A stretch of 64,000 nucleotides of DNA from Halichoerus grypus (Eukaryota > Chordata > Mammalia > Carnivora > Phocidae). The notes beneath the pieces were generated by a model. The model worked only from the letters and a program-made list of their open reading frames with translations, had not been told where the DNA came from and ran no database searches. Where the stretch lies: positions 49,848,014-49,912,013 of the forward strand of contig NC_135718.1 in assembly GCF_964656455.1 (NCBI RefSeq), given 5' to 3'. The translations under genes were made by a program, and so were the position numbers. This document shows, piece by piece, positions 34,901-46,609 of this stretch; position 1 is the first letter of the stretch, and the number at the start of each line of letters is the position of its first letter.

Positions 34901-35765
34901 CTTCGACCTCAGTCGCAGCAACTTCTTCCTAGAAACATCGCCAAAGGCAAGGGAAACAAGGGCAAAAATGAACTATTGGGACTTCATCAAGATAAAAAGC
35001 CTTTGCACAGCAAAAGAAACAGTCCACAAAACCAAAAGACAACCAACAGAATGGGAGAAGATATTTGCAAATGATATATCAGATAAAGGGCTAGTATCCA
35101 AAATCTATAAAGAACTTCTTAAACTCAACACTCAAAGAACAAATGATCCAATCAAGAAATGGGCAGAATACATGAACAGACATTTTTCCAAAGAAGACAT
35201 CCAAATGGCCAACAGACACATGAAAAAGTGCTCAACATCGCTCAGCAACAGGGAAATCCAAATCAAAACCTCAATGAGATACCACCTCACACCAGTCAGA
35301 ATGGCTAAAATTAACAGGTTAGGAAAGGACAGATGTTGGCGGGGATGCAGAGAAAGGGGAACCCTCCTACACTGTTGGTGGGAATGCAAGCTGGTGCAGC
35401 CACTCTGGAAAACAGTATGAAGGTTCCTCAAAAAGTTGAAAATAGAGCTACTATATGACCCAGCAATTGCACTACTGTGTATTTACCCCAAAGATACAAA
35501 TGTAGGGATCCGAAGGGGTACGTGCACCCTGATGTTTATAGCAGCAGTGTCCACAATAGCCAAACTGTGGAAAGAGCCAAGATGTCCATCGACAGAAGAA
35601 TGGATAAAGAAGATGTGGTATATATATACAATGGAATATTATGCAGCCATCAAAAGGAATGAAAGCTTGCCATTTGCAAAAACGTGGATGGAACTGGAGG
35701 GAATTACGCTGAGCGAAATAAGTCAATCAGAGAAAGACATGTATCATATGATCTCACTGATATGA
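31961..35765 (+). pseudogene. L1 ORF2 (endonuclease / reverse transcriptase), broken
   Basis: ORF2p nicks target DNA and copies L1 RNA at the nick. The start is the usual MALNSYLSIVTLNVNGLN. The AP-like endonuclease domain shows the LQETH, GDFNTP and SDHSAL motifs. The reverse transcriptase region (about 33.45-34.26 kb) shows [27 protein letters not shown] and [11 protein letters not shown], with the catalytic DD pair at 34059-34064 (L replaces the more usual F before ADD). The C-terminal cysteine-rich region ([19 protein letters not shown]) is present near 35331-35393. Breaks: frame changes near 32110, near 32224, near 33512, near 34288 and at a (CA)n stretch near 34810, plus stops at 34775-34777 and 35418-35420 (a TGG to TGA type change). 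No protein with both domains can be made. Confidence 0.95.
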
Positions 35766-36222
35766 GGAATTCTTAATCTCAGGAAACAAAGTGAGGGTTG
35801 CTGGAGTGGTGGGGGGTAGGAAGGATGGGGTGCCTGGGTGATAGACATTGGGGAGGGTATGTGCTATGGTGAGCACTGTGAGTTGTGTAAGACGGTTGAA
35901 TCACAGACCTGTACTTCTGAAACAAATAATACATTATATGTTTAAAAAAAAAAGAAGAAGATAGCAGGAGGGGAAGAATGAGGGGGGGATATCGGAGGGG
36001 GAGACGAACCATGAGAGATGATGGACTCTGAAAAACAAACTGAGGGTTCTAGAGGGGAGGGGGGTGGGGGAATGCGTTAGCCTGGTGATGGGTATTAAAG
36101 AGGGCACGTTCTGCATGGAGCACTGGGTGTTTACGCAAACAATGAATCATGGAACACTACATCAAAAACTAATGATGTAATGTATGGTGATTAACATAAC
36201 ATAATAATAAAGAAAAATGTTA
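35766..36222 (+). other. L1 3' UTR, G-rich, with polyadenylation signal and tail
   Basis: Contains the internal A-rich gtttaaaaaaaaaagaagaa stretch, several G-runs including ggggaggggggtggggg at 36054-36070, and the end ttaacataacataataataa with AATAAA at 36206-36211. The G-runs could form a G-quadruplex, a known property of L1 3' UTRs. The reverse complement of this region appears as a separate insertion at 47631-48020. Confidence 0.9.
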
Positions 36223-36239
36223 AAGAAGAAAGAAAATTC

Positions 36240-37125
36240 TGTTAAAGAGGGTGGGGCTGCAGTAGAGAGTGGACAAGTGAACCCAGAAAAGGCTGAAGGG
36301 ATGTGTACAGTAGATGGTGGTGGAAGGGGCCTCAGGGGACATTTACTTGATATTTACGCTTCAGGAGCAAGAAATTCCTCATCCTTATAAGAAATGATTG
36401 TACTAAATAATTCTGAAGGTCTAGTGCCGCTCAAATATCAAATATCCTAACGGTTCCATGATTCCATTTTTTTCAGAAGACTCTTTCTACTTCTACTTTC
36501 CCAGTGCCCTTAGACATTGACAAAGGGCTTTCTCACCTGGTTCCTCCCAACATTCCTGGTATGGACCACTTTGAATTTGGTTTTCACCTGTTCCAAGGAG
36601 CTGCATAGTTTCTGTCATCTCTTTGGCCAGGGAATGACTGCTCTGAGATACATTGTACCCTCTCTGCCATCACACTGGCAGCTCCCATGGGCCTATGTCT
36701 GACACCAATTCTCAAAGAAAGAAACTCTCTTGCTCTCAGTACCAGGAACAATACTTCTGCAGAGCTAGTGGACGTCCCTGCTGGTTTGTTTGTTTGTTTG
36801 TTTGTTTGTTTGTTTTTGCACTATGCCCCATAGTTCTCCTCGCCTGTAATTCTCAGACCCCAGGGCAGGCCATCTGAGCACCCATACACTCCCAGTAGAG
36901 CTGGAACCCACCTGGATGATCAAAGAGGAGACCTCAATTGTACATTTCACTTCTCAAGTTTCTGACATACTTGCCTGGCTCAAAAACGTACTGCCTCTTG
37001 GATATCTGTAAGTTGTAGGCAGCTAACTACATTCCCCTCCATGCCTAGGGGAGAGCTTCAACCTCAAACAACTTTATTTAAACAATTTCTTACTTAACAT
37101 GTTTTTCTCAGTGCTTCAAATCCAA
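36240..37125. other. Unassigned sequence with a (TTTG)n microsatellite
   Basis: Flanking DNA after the L1. A (TTTG)n microsatellite of about seven units lies at 36784-36815. No gene or named element otherwise. Confidence 0.4.
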
Positions 37126-37129
37126 TCAC

Positions 37130-37520
37130 TCCCTGCATTGCAGGGAAGAACTGCTACAGGACAAAAAGAACAACACAACCTGTTTTTATTTTAATATCTT
37201 CCGGGTCTCTCGGCACTGCCATCATTTGGGCTGTCAGCCCTTCACCGCCCGAGGTGGCTTCCCGCTCTCTGCAGACAGTCTGCCTCCCCACTAATGGCAC
37301 TGTTTGAGCGAGGGGGAAATGCAATTTTCCACTCCATTACAAGCACTGTGTAAAAGGACCTCTTTTCCTCACTGCACACAGATAAGGACCTAATGAAATT
37401 CCATTCACTAAGTATTACAATAGCCAACTCCACTCCAAATACAGGCGTTCTCAGCGCCTGCCAGGCCCCCCACTCCAGAAGCGATTGCCATTGAATGTCC
37501 CTGGATTGGATCCCATCAGG
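37130..37520. promoter_or_regulatory. Candidate conserved non-coding element
   Basis: Repeat-free block of balanced composition that retains several CpGs and shows enhancer-like words: ctcgg, ccgcccgaggtgg, ctaatggcactgtttgagcg, gaaatgcaattttccact, acagataaggacctaatg. It differs from the degraded repeats around it. The call rests on texture only. Confidence 0.3.
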
Positions 37521-37524
37521 ATGA

Positions 37525-38535
37525 AAAGCTATGGGGTAAGCAGGGAGAGACACTGGGGAAAGGGAAGGTAACAAACATGGCAGCACATCCATGTCTTTTG
37601 CTCTTCCTTCTAATCATTAGGCCCGGAGAGTTTCTTAAGGACTCTGGTAGAAGCTCTGAAATTCTTGTGTTTGGAAATAGCAATCTTGGGAGAGCCAAAG
37701 TATCCCCTAGGAGGTCTGGACATCACGTATCCTACAGACACAGGTAACAAAAGTGAGAGAAGAGGGGCCATGCACTGTCTGCATTCTAAAATGGAAATGA
37801 AGAACATATAACGTTCCTAATGATCATGTGAATCTCATGAAAGCTTGTTGAAAAGGTAAAACCACTTCCTCATATTTTCCCATCTTTCTATCCTCATCCT
37901 TTGTCTATGCAAATCTCTTTTCCAGTCTATGTGCCCTTGATCCACGATAAAGCAATACAAAAAGTGATAGAAAATAAAGTTTCCTTCTTCCTTTCCCATT
38001 CAGAATGTCAATGTCAATGTCCTAGTGGTTCTCTAGGGTTACGGGGGGGGGGGGGTGCAGGCCTCCCTGTCACCAATGCTCTCCCTCTACATGATCTCCG
38101 GCTATGCCTCACACCAGAACTCATCACTCTCATCCCTATGCCCTCCAGGTTTGATTCTGTCACCAAATAATCTTTGCTGCCAGAGAAGACCTTGATGAAG
38201 GTCTAGCTTGATAGCAAATTGACAGGCTACTCCTGGTGACACAATGCATTGGCTTCAAGGATTAAGTGTGAATGCTGAATTTGAAGATATAGTTTCTATG
38301 TATATGGGATGCAATTTTGGGCCATGCAGGCTTTTTGTGAAATCTCTTCAATCATATTACCAAAGTATTCCTATATCTCAACTGAGACACACAATTAAGC
38401 CAGGAGGAAGACAGAAAAATAGTCTTATAATATGTATAATATATATCCTATATATTAAAATGCTATATATTATATATATTTACATATAAAAATAAATATA
38501 CATTAAAAATTTCCTTCTATCCTCATTTACCATTC
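37525..38535. other. Unassigned sequence with a G13 run and an AT-rich tract
   Basis: A run of 13 G at 38043-38055 and an AT-rich tract of tatatatt-like units at about 38427-38506. No gene or named element. Confidence 0.4.
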
Positions 38536-38539
38536 TCAT

Positions 38540-39260
38540 TTCCTCCCTCAAAGGCAACGATTCTAATTCATGTGGTCTTTTTATCATATGAATTCTTGAA
38601 AAATGTATTTTTTCACCTTATACCATATTGCAAGATATACCCATGTTATTATATGTCACTTTGTTTTGGCAGCTGTATAATGTTCCATTAAAAATACATA
38701 TGACAATTTCAGATTTTGGCTATTAAAAATAGTAATCCCAAGGACTTTCTTTACATGTCTCCTATTGTACATGTGTCACAATGGAATTGCTGGGTCATGG
38801 GGTCATTAACATTCAACTTTAGATAATTAATTTTCCAAAGTATACCACCAATTGGTACTCCTGTCAGCAGTGTATAAGAAAACAACATTTGCCAGTCATG
38901 TGTGTGAAGAAAAATCTTACTGTGTTTTCTTTGCAACTCCCTAATCATTAATAATGCTATGAATATTTCCTCCTCTGCAAAGTGTCTCTATTATCTGCCC
39001 AATTTTCCAAGATATTGTTTGTAGTGTTCTTATTTGGCTTATAGGAGTTCTTTATATACTTTCCAGACTGATCCATTATCATCTGTGTATGTTGAGAGAA
39101 TCTTCTCCTAGTTCATATCTTGTCTTCTCCATTTTATCAGCTGTTTTTTGATTAATAGGTTTCTTCACTTTAATGGACCAAAATTTAACGATCTTTTCTT
39201 CTATAGCCAACCAACACTTTTTATGTCTTTTTAAAGAAATCTTACTGTTTTGTGCTCAAG
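38540..39260 (-). mobile_element. Old L1 fragment (ORF2 3' region), antisense
   Basis: Plus-strand phrases 'cactttgttttggcagctgt', 'ttttggctattaaaaatag', 'aatggaattgctgggtcat' and 'tttccaaagtataccacca' are the reverse of the late ORF2 / early 3' UTR of ancient mammalian L1s. Further right, 'tttatatactttccagactg' and 'ttgattaataggtttcttca' continue the same pattern. It is far more diverged than the L1 at 29.9 kb. Confidence 0.7.
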
Positions 39261-39264
39261 TGTT

Positions 39265-41030
39265 TTTAATTTATGTGAGTCATATTGTTATGTGTGTCAT
39301 CTTTCTTTTTTTCACTCCAATCGTACGCTTCTAAGATTCATTGTGTTGTGATAATACATCTACTGTGCTGCTGTTTCTGTGGATAGACCAGGATTTACAT
39401 GCTCCACATTTTATCAACTATTTCACATGGGCCCATTTATACGTCAGGCAATTTACAATGTGATCAATTCACAAAACTTTCCTTCCCTTTTCCCTTTTCT
39501 CAAGCACATAGTAGTTAAGTAGAATTGGGATGTGGCTAACTTCTGAGGTAGAAGAAAAATTATTACTGTGTACTTTCATAAAGTTCTTTTGTGCACTTTA
39601 AAAAGGCTTTGAATTATACCCCAAAATGTGGCAGATGTACCATTTTTTAAAGCATCTACTCCTTAGCCCACATCTTGACAAATAGGTTTCATCTCCTGTG
39701 CCAACACCTATCATTTGATAATGGCCATCTAGAGAGTGCTGTTCAAAGGATGCTGAAGCTGTCTGAGTTCAGTTAGAGAGTCAGGATCAATTAACAATTG
39801 CTGCTGGGGATTTGGGAATGGCAGCATGCATGCCTTGCATTTGCCATTTCAGGTAGTGCAAAGCACACCCTCTCCCATCCCTCAAGACAAACCTTGCTAT
39901 TTCCTAGGGGCACAAGAAGAGCCAAAACCTCACAAGCTCAGCCTACTGCCGAAAACAGCCATTTGCTCCTGTGCACTCTAGCCCATGCTCAAATGCATGA
40001 AATAGCAGACAGATGAGAGAAACAGCTCAAGCCCATGTCTTTGAGTCCTGGCTGATGTCCCCCCATCATCACCTTATGAACACCATTCTCACCCAAGTGC
40101 TTCTGATTTACCATTTTAATTGGCTGTGAGATGATATTTTAGAATTAGATATCTGAAGAAGAGAAACAGGCAGGTTCTAAGAACAGCTGCAAAGAAAATT
40201 ATTTTCTTTCTAAGCTCTATGCAGCAGGTGGTTCTGTTTAATCCAGGTGGCATTTACGGAGAACTCTGGTGTTCTCAGTGCTGCACTTGAATCTAATAGA
40301 AGAAAATCAAAGCTACAAAATCACCAACTATAGCTCCTGGCACATTGTGAGTGCCCAAGCCGGTGTTAGTTTCCTTTGCCTTCTTGTTTTCTTGCTTTAC
40401 TCAAAAAGATTTCAGTCCAAATGGGCAAATGAGGCTTGTTCCATGCCACAACCACCCCATTCAATAATTCTTTGGAAATTTAGGTATTAACACCAGCTGA
40501 AACAAAAACTGAAAAAAATGACATTCCAAGGAGACAACAATGATCTTTGGTTGGTAGAAGTCACATGGAGTTACCGGTTTACATGAAACATGTACTTCCT
40601 AAGTGTTTGGTACAGGGGACACCTCTCAGCAAAACCACAAAATGTTAAAGTCAGAAGGGATAAGGGAGATTATTTAAACCAACCCCTTCACTATATGGAT
40701 GAGGACATTCTTTTTTTCTTTTTCTTCAAGTTATGTGACTTCTGGGACTGGAACTCCATTTTCCTAACCTCCAGTACAGTAGCCTTTGTGCTATGTTATG
40801 CCGTATTTTATGGCCAAGCTGAAAGTCTTAGGAGAATTATGCCTGGAAACATTTAGGTGAAATTCAACCAGGGACATACATACCTGTCCTCCTCACCTCC
40901 ACAGGGCCATGATGTAACATGTAACCCAGGCAGCTGGAATCCAGGCCATGATCCAGGCAAATGTGTAGTGCACCTAACTTTGCATGACCTCCAAAACAAT
41001 CCCCCAGCTATGGTTTTAATTTTTAAAAAT
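39265..41030. other. Unassigned sequence
   Basis: No gene or confidently named element. The left edge may contain a further tail of the old L1. Confidence 0.3.
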
Positions 41031-41039
41031 TGCTCCGCT

Positions 41040-41480
41040 TAGAGTATCTCTAAATTTTAAAAGCATTGCCATTAACAGGTTACTTCAAATTGTCCCTGTC
41101 AGCTAGAGCTGGGGGAAGCTCCAATGATGTTCCCCCAGAGAATAATAATTTGTTTCAAATTTTAAAGGACAAAACTTATTCTTGGCAACCTCCTGTAGGG
41201 AGAAGAACTATTTCCAATGCTCTTTAATACATCTTGAAATAATTTATGAAACTTTACGAATATATTATTTCAGGAATGTGCATTTGCAGTCAAACAAAGA
41301 ATAATTATTCACTGCTAGAGGAGCCCTTTGAAAGGACATTATCTTTCCTTTCATAGGTGATGGCTGAAAGAAACAATGTTTCAAAGCCACTTTCAGGTTA
41401 AAAACCTCTACTTAGGAAATGAAAGCTAATTTGATTAGAAAAGATGTTTAATTAACCACCGAGTCTATAACTTTGCCATT
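41040..41480. promoter_or_regulatory. Candidate conserved non-coding element
   Basis: Repeat-free block with AT-rich homeodomain-type sites and paired words: gaataataatttgtttcaa, aagaataattattcactgc, gctaatttgattagaaaag, atgtttaattaaccaccg. No coding signature. Confidence 0.25.
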
Positions 41481-41489
41481 GAGGAGAAA

Positions 41490-42610
41490 TCCTGATGTCA
41501 TGTGTTTGAATTTGAGGAGATAACAACTAACAGAGATAATTACTTATCCTTTTCAAATGAAACATGGTCTAATTTTATTAAGAAGATACAACCAAGGTCT
41601 TGGGTAAAATCACAAAGGCAGTATCTTCCACTCACAACTCAATGTGGTCAAGGTGCACGCCAAGACCCCTATTACAGTATGGATAACCACTGACAGAAAC
41701 ATACAGCTGTGGTAATAGATGGTAGTATAAATGCCAATGCAAAATAGGTCTTCAAATTACCAATGACAGTCTCAAAATCGCCTTTTTCTTTTTTTTTCCT
41801 TAAAGCCATGGCTGTAACTAAAGACATTAATGGGATGGAAAATTCTTGAATAGTGCTGAAGATCACATCTGCTAAGATTAGAGCACATTTTTGGAGTGAA
41901 GATACAAAACAATACAACACAGAAAATGATGGTTCACCTTGGTCCATTCATGCAGGTAAGTATGAGCTCACAACATTAGGAAGGAAAGGAAGTCAGATGG
42001 TTGGCCCTAGAACAGTTCAGCAATGGTGCACTGAAGGGACTGAATTTATGGACATTGCTGCTCCCCACCCTGACCCAAAGCTAGACAAAGTCCTCGTAAT
42101 TGCAAGGCTTATGCCACTTTCCCTTATGTCGATCTTGATCTTCTGTCGTATCAACTTCTATCATGGTTATGAGCATACTCCTTGGTGTAGGATCCTCAGT
42201 GTGGATTGTGGATCCCCCAAAATTTAGTAAAGAGGTTTCCTCAAAGCTAATCTCTAAAGATGTCCAACCAATCATACATTCACTTACAATGAAATACAAA
42301 GGCTAATGAAACCATGAAGCTTCTTTGCTTTATGGCTGAAATTATCATTAGTTCAGTGTGGATCTTCTGGTTATCTCTCTCTTGTTTGCCAGAAGGGCTG
42401 ATTGGTGGAAGTATTCATATTTTTAGTGGGGTGTGAACGAATTAATGATTAGTCAATGTTCTTTGGCAGACACTTAATCCCATATCGTGGAGGCCCATGA
42501 GTACATGCTGTAGTAAAAAGAATCTTTGTGAAAAAATTGGACCTAACAGCTTCACCTTTTCTCATCTTCCTTCCTGACCTCTTCTAGTACTTGGGACCCA
42601 TAGTTAGCAC
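41490..42610. other. Unassigned sequence
   Basis: No gene or named element. The plus-strand 124-codon frame at 41853-42227 has no recognisable domain. Confidence 0.3.
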
Positions 42611-42624
42611 TTGGTCATTTTTTA

Positions 42625-42780
42625 TATTATTCTACAGTTTTTGTCTTCATAATTCTGTGCCATATAAAAAGAAAAGTCTGTAGGGCAGAAATTGTGCCAT
42701 ATGTTACTTCCGTATTTTCCACTCTAACAAACACAAAGCTGACTCGAAATGCTAATGAGTCTGTATTTGTTGATTAATGG
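42625..42780 (+). repeat. Possible L2 3' end
   Basis: Contains 'agtctgtagggcagaaattg' and, after a spacer, 'tgctaatgagtctgtatttg' followed by 'ttgattaatgga', resembling the L2 closing pattern. Confidence 0.4.
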
Positions 42781-42789
42781 ACTTGGGCC

Positions 42790-43515
42790 ATGTTTCCTTT
42801 TGATAATCCATGAGGTCATATGACACTAAGAGCATTCTTTTGCTGCTTCTGGACCAAGACGCTAGTAAGATCGTGTTTTTTTAATATTAGCTCCTACACC
42901 AATGACCTATGTGATTCACAAATAAGAAGTGATAAGATAGCAACTGGGGTTGGCTACCAAGACCTCCATGGAGAGGCCCAGTGCCAATTCTGTGCTCCGG
43001 GAAGTATAGTGGCAATCATCAGAGAATATGAGAATAACAGGTGTGGCTCTGAAGATACTTAGCTTAGGTGCCCTGGGAAAGGGCCGGTCACAGAGCAGTT
43101 CTCATCAAAAACAAAACTAAAGAATTGCTCTCTGAAATAAACACCATGTTTTTCTTTCAGATTTACCAATCTCCAAGGTTGTCTCTGGTTATGTTAAAAA
43201 GATACCCCAAACAACTGATGATTCTGTACATGTCAGCCTCCCAAAGCCCAAAAACCTATCTTGTGCAAGTCACTCAGATGACATTTTTGTTTCAGCTCAG
43301 CAAACTATAAAGTCAAAAGCCTTGAATACAGTTATTGATTGTTGTAGTGTGGTCAACTGAATTCTCTCTAGCTAGAGGATCAGTTGATTTTATATGTTTA
43401 ACCCCTTTCAAATACTTTTTAGATGTGTAAGATAAATAGGACTTCTTGAAGAATCATCTGTATGCCCAGTCTGAGGCAAAGTGAAAGAAAAACTGCAAAA
43501 GAAGACTGAAGGTTT
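42790..43515. other. Unassigned sequence
   Basis: No gene or named element recognised. Confidence 0.3.
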
Positions 43516-43519
43516 CCTC

Positions 43520-43790
43520 ATTCAAGAAACTGATAATCTAGTCAGGAAGATAAGACTGACACATATTAAAAAAAAAAAAAAAGAAGAAGTTGGAGCGAAA
43601 GGTGGGTCAGAGACCAAGAGGTGTAGAAATTCAGAAAGAGAAAGCACCATTGACGACTGCAGTCTGGAGAGGCTTCCCAGAGGAGGCAACTCTGACCAGA
43701 CTTAGTGAACTATGATGCCTGTAAGTTCAGAGAGGGAGGAAGGGCACTTTGGACAGTTGCCCAGGATGAGCAAAGGCATGGGAGATAAGA
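43520..43790 (+). repeat. Possible ancient LINE (L2-like) remnant, with an A-run
   Basis: Words such as 'ctagtcaggaagataagact', 'ggcttcccagaggaggcaac' and 'gatgagcaaaggcatgggag' recall the common old-LINE pattern. An A-run at 43569-43583 interrupts it. Confidence 0.4.
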
Positions 43791-43794
43791 TGTA

Positions 43795-44530
43795 AAAATC
43801 ACATGGGGGCTAGAAAGGCAGGTGAGCCAGGAGAATCAACATTCCCAGGATGAAGGGCTGAGTAGGTAGAGGGTTGGATCACTGGTGAAAGATCCCCAAC
43901 ACAGGCGGGGCATGGGAGGCTATTAGTGGGTGGGCTGGAGCTGAAAAGGCCATTAAATCTGGGAGTTCTCAAACTACTCTTTAGCAAATTTCATAAAGAA
44001 AGTCTTAGATATCCAATATATAAAATACAAAACTAAAAGCAGAGTTTTCCCCCCTACAGATACACAGTGCAGTCCCAGACATTCCTTTGAGGAACCCAAG
44101 AGAACAGAGTTGGAAAACCATTAAGGTACAATCTCCTCCTCTCTGTCAGAGGCAGAGGGGGAAAGAAAAAGTCCAGAGAACCAAAAGAAGCAATGGTGAA
44201 CCTCTGTATAAGTGGTCATTTTCTGATCCCATCTCTCTTCCTCCCACCCCCATCCCTCCACCACCACCCCCATCCCACAAACAACTGACAGCAATAATTT
44301 TGGTCACTGTCACCTTAAAATAGATCCCAAGGGTCTGCTCACTTTCTTTTACCTCTGTTGATACAATTTCACCATCTTTGGTTCCAAATTAATTCATGAT
44401 GTTTACTGAGCACTTACTATGTATACTGCACTCGGAGAAAGAGTCAGACTTGGGCTCATCCCCCAGGAACATTGCCAGTCATTATGGAGGAAAGCAGTGT
44501 GAACAGGGTGGGTAAACTGCTGAATTATGT
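43795..44530. other. Unassigned sequence
   Basis: No gene. A C/A-rich stretch at 44240-44280 (cccacccccatccctccacc) is simple sequence. Confidence 0.3.
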
Positions 44531-44539
44531 ATTTGTGAT

Positions 44540-45060
44540 TCTTTGCTACTTTGCATTCCATTCATACTTTTAATTCGAATGCACTCATTACTTAGCTGTA
44601 CTGCTCAGAGGACTGCCTCTTCCCCCACCTCCACCCCCTGCTTGTTGTAGTAGCAGGGCTTGAAACCATGGTATAATTAACATAATTAAAGTATTAATAA
44701 AGATTGAAGGGGTTGGACACTGTGTGAAATGCTTAATTTTGTGTATCTTTAACTGATTGAATGTTTAGGTTTGCATTTCAGCTGTCACCCAAATTATGTG
44801 TAATTAAGCCAAAGCCCGGATCTGCCTGTTTCATACCCGGTGCGGATGGCAGACAGATTTGATTCTGGGGGGAAGGTGGTAAATCTGCCCACTCATTTGT
44901 AGCTGTGCGCTTTCACACTTTTTATGCATCTCTTGCCTTTTCCCAGTGCATTCATCGATCAAATTATCCCATTAGCATGGAATGAAGAACAGATAGCTAC
45001 AGTGGAAAAAATCAAGTGCTTTCAATGTATTCCCTGGCTACTACTCCCCACTTCAACACT
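44540..45060. promoter_or_regulatory. Strong candidate conserved non-coding element
   Basis: Repeat-free and dense in developmental-enhancer words: cataattaaagtattaataa, taattaagccaaag, gaatgtttaggtttgcattt, cagctgtcacc, ggatggcagacagatttgat, cttttcccagtgcattcatc and gatcaaattatcccattagc. The ATTA cores, a CAGCTG E-box with an adjoining TGTCA-like word, and the unbroken complexity over about 500 bp make this one of the two best candidates in the window. Confidence 0.35.
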
Positions 45061-45064
45061 CTGC

Positions 45065-45925
45065 CAATTCTTCCTGGGTGGTGTCCTCTTGTGCTGCAGG
45101 GACATTCTCGCTCAGAGGGGACCCAAGGTGATGCTCATAAAGTGTTGCAGATGACATGTCAGCATTGGAAACAGCCATGGTACCCAAGGGGCTAAGCTTC
45201 ATGTTGAGGGAGAGACTCACCTTGGGTACCAAAACCATTTAAAGAAGCCATTTAAAAGACACTTTAAGAAGATATCAAATCATTGTCTTGATATCGAAGG
45301 AGTTACCACTCAGAGGCAAGGGCCCCTGAAATTAACTGGTATCCGCAAAAGAGCTCTGTGGGCATTCATATAGAATATGTGCCTCTCTCAGGTAAAATCC
45401 AATTACTCAAGGAAGCCTAAGATCATGTAAGATGTGCTCATTTTTGTGCTGGACACAAACAGGAAACAAAACACAGCAGCATGCATGCACATGTTCCCTG
45501 CTTATTAAAAAGCTTGCAATCAATTTGAGAGAAAAGAACAGAGGCAAGAGCCAGCACTACCAGACACAACAAAGGTTGATTGGACAACACAGAAAGTGAG
45601 TCCTCTGAAGGCTGCAGTGGTGACCAAAGGAAATTAAATGACCCGCAACTCTGTCAAGATGGGCCTCGAAAGAAAAGTCAGACTTAACACAGGCAGTTGA
45701 GAGGCCAAGAACATGAGGGCAGAAGGTTGGTCTGGAGGTAAGTGTTGAAAAGTGGGCTGATCCAACACCAGTGCAGAGAGCCAAAATTGCCCAGCAGAGG
45801 AATGTATAATAAAGAAGGTCTTGGAAAAAATGGGCACAGGGTCCTGATACCAACGGCAGTAGAGTTGATGGCTGCTGTATGTTCTAGTACAGCTTAGCGT
45901 TCTAGTACTGCCGTAGAGATTCACA
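45065..45925. other. Unassigned sequence
   Basis: No gene or confidently named element. Overlapping minus-strand frames at 45557-45948 have no recognisable domain. Confidence 0.3.
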
Positions 45926-45929
45926 ATGG

Positions 45930-46190
45930 ACTTAGGGGCTTCAAACATTACAAACCTATTATCTCATAGTTCCTCAGGTCAACAGTTCAGTGGGCTCAGC
46001 TGATTTCTCTGCTTCTAGTCTCCCATGGCCAAAATCAAGGTGTTGGCTGGGCTGGATTTTCTTCTGGAGGTTCCAGTGGAGAATCTGTTCCCAGGCTCCA
46101 TCAGGTTGTTGGCAGAATCAAGTCCCATTTGACCCTAAGCCCTAAGTCCCTGTTTCCCTGTCAGCAGCCTTCTGATTACAGTCCAACTTC
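45930..46190 (-). mobile_element. Possible MLT1-type MaLR LTR fragment
   Basis: Plus strand 'attatctcatagttcctcag', 'gccaaaatcaaggtgttggc', 'ttctggaggttccagtggag' and 'aggttgttggcagaatcaag' resembles the reverse of the 3' half of MaLR LTRs. Ends uncertain. Confidence 0.5.
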
Positions 46191-46372
46191 ATCTTTCTTG
46201 ACCTACAATATTTATAGAATGTTGCCCACAATTTCCAGTTTAGGTTTCTTTAAAATGGAATGGAGCTTAGAGACCCTTGAAAGGCAAACTGAGCACTGAC
46301 ACCTTTAGAAATTTTTAGCTCTCTTGCCCACCCTCAGAATTTGCTAACTTTTTTTTTCATTAAGTAACATTT

Positions 46373-46377
<5 letters not shown>

Positions 46378-46410
<33 letters not shown>

Positions 46411-46590
46411 TATTTATTTATTTGAGACAGAGAGAATGAGAGAGAGAGCACATGAGAGGGGGGAGGGGCAGAGGGAGAAGCAGACCCCCTGCCGAGCAGG
46501 GAGCCCGATGCGGGACTCGATCCCGGGACTCCAGGATCATGACCTGAGCCGAAGGCAGTCGCCCAACCAACTGAGCCACCCAGGCGCCCC
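46378..46590 (-). mobile_element. Young Can-SINE, antisense, with perfect target-site duplication
   Basis: Long poly-T, aagattttatttatttattt, GA-rich block, gatcccgggactccaggatc, tgacctgagccgaaggcagt and agccacccaggcgcccc. The flanks taagtaacattttcttt at 46361-46377 and 46591-46607 are identical over 17 bp. The copy retains CpGs (gccgagcagg, cccgatgcggg, gatcccggg, gccgaagg, gtcgcc, gcgcccc) that are lost in the other SINEs here, and has the longest pure tail. This is the most recent insertion visible. Confidence 0.98.
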
Positions 46591-46609
46591 TAAGTAACAT
46601 TTTCTTTAT

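Larger units (their letters stand above)
29879..36238 (+). mobile_element. Carnivore L1 (LINE-1), 5'-complete but lacking most of ORF1
   Basis: A single L1 insertion bounded by a perfect 16-bp target-site duplication, aagaagaaagaaaatt, at 29879-29894 and 36223-36238. Order: 5' UTR from 29895 (starting ggagagggaggagcaagatg), a T-rich leader with an internal duplication, an ORF1 start cut to 19 codons, the inter-ORF region, ORF2 in pieces (31961-35765), a G-rich 3' UTR and an AATAAA-containing tail. Total about 6.3 kb. Because the 5' end is complete and the flanks match, this was a genuine L1 retrotransposition. ORF2 carries several frameshifts and stops, so the copy cannot move by itself now. 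Confidence 0.96.

Noticed and set aside
36784..36815. (TTTG)n as an A-tail of a retrotransposon
   Set aside because: No element body or target duplication is adjacent; it is a plain microsatellite.
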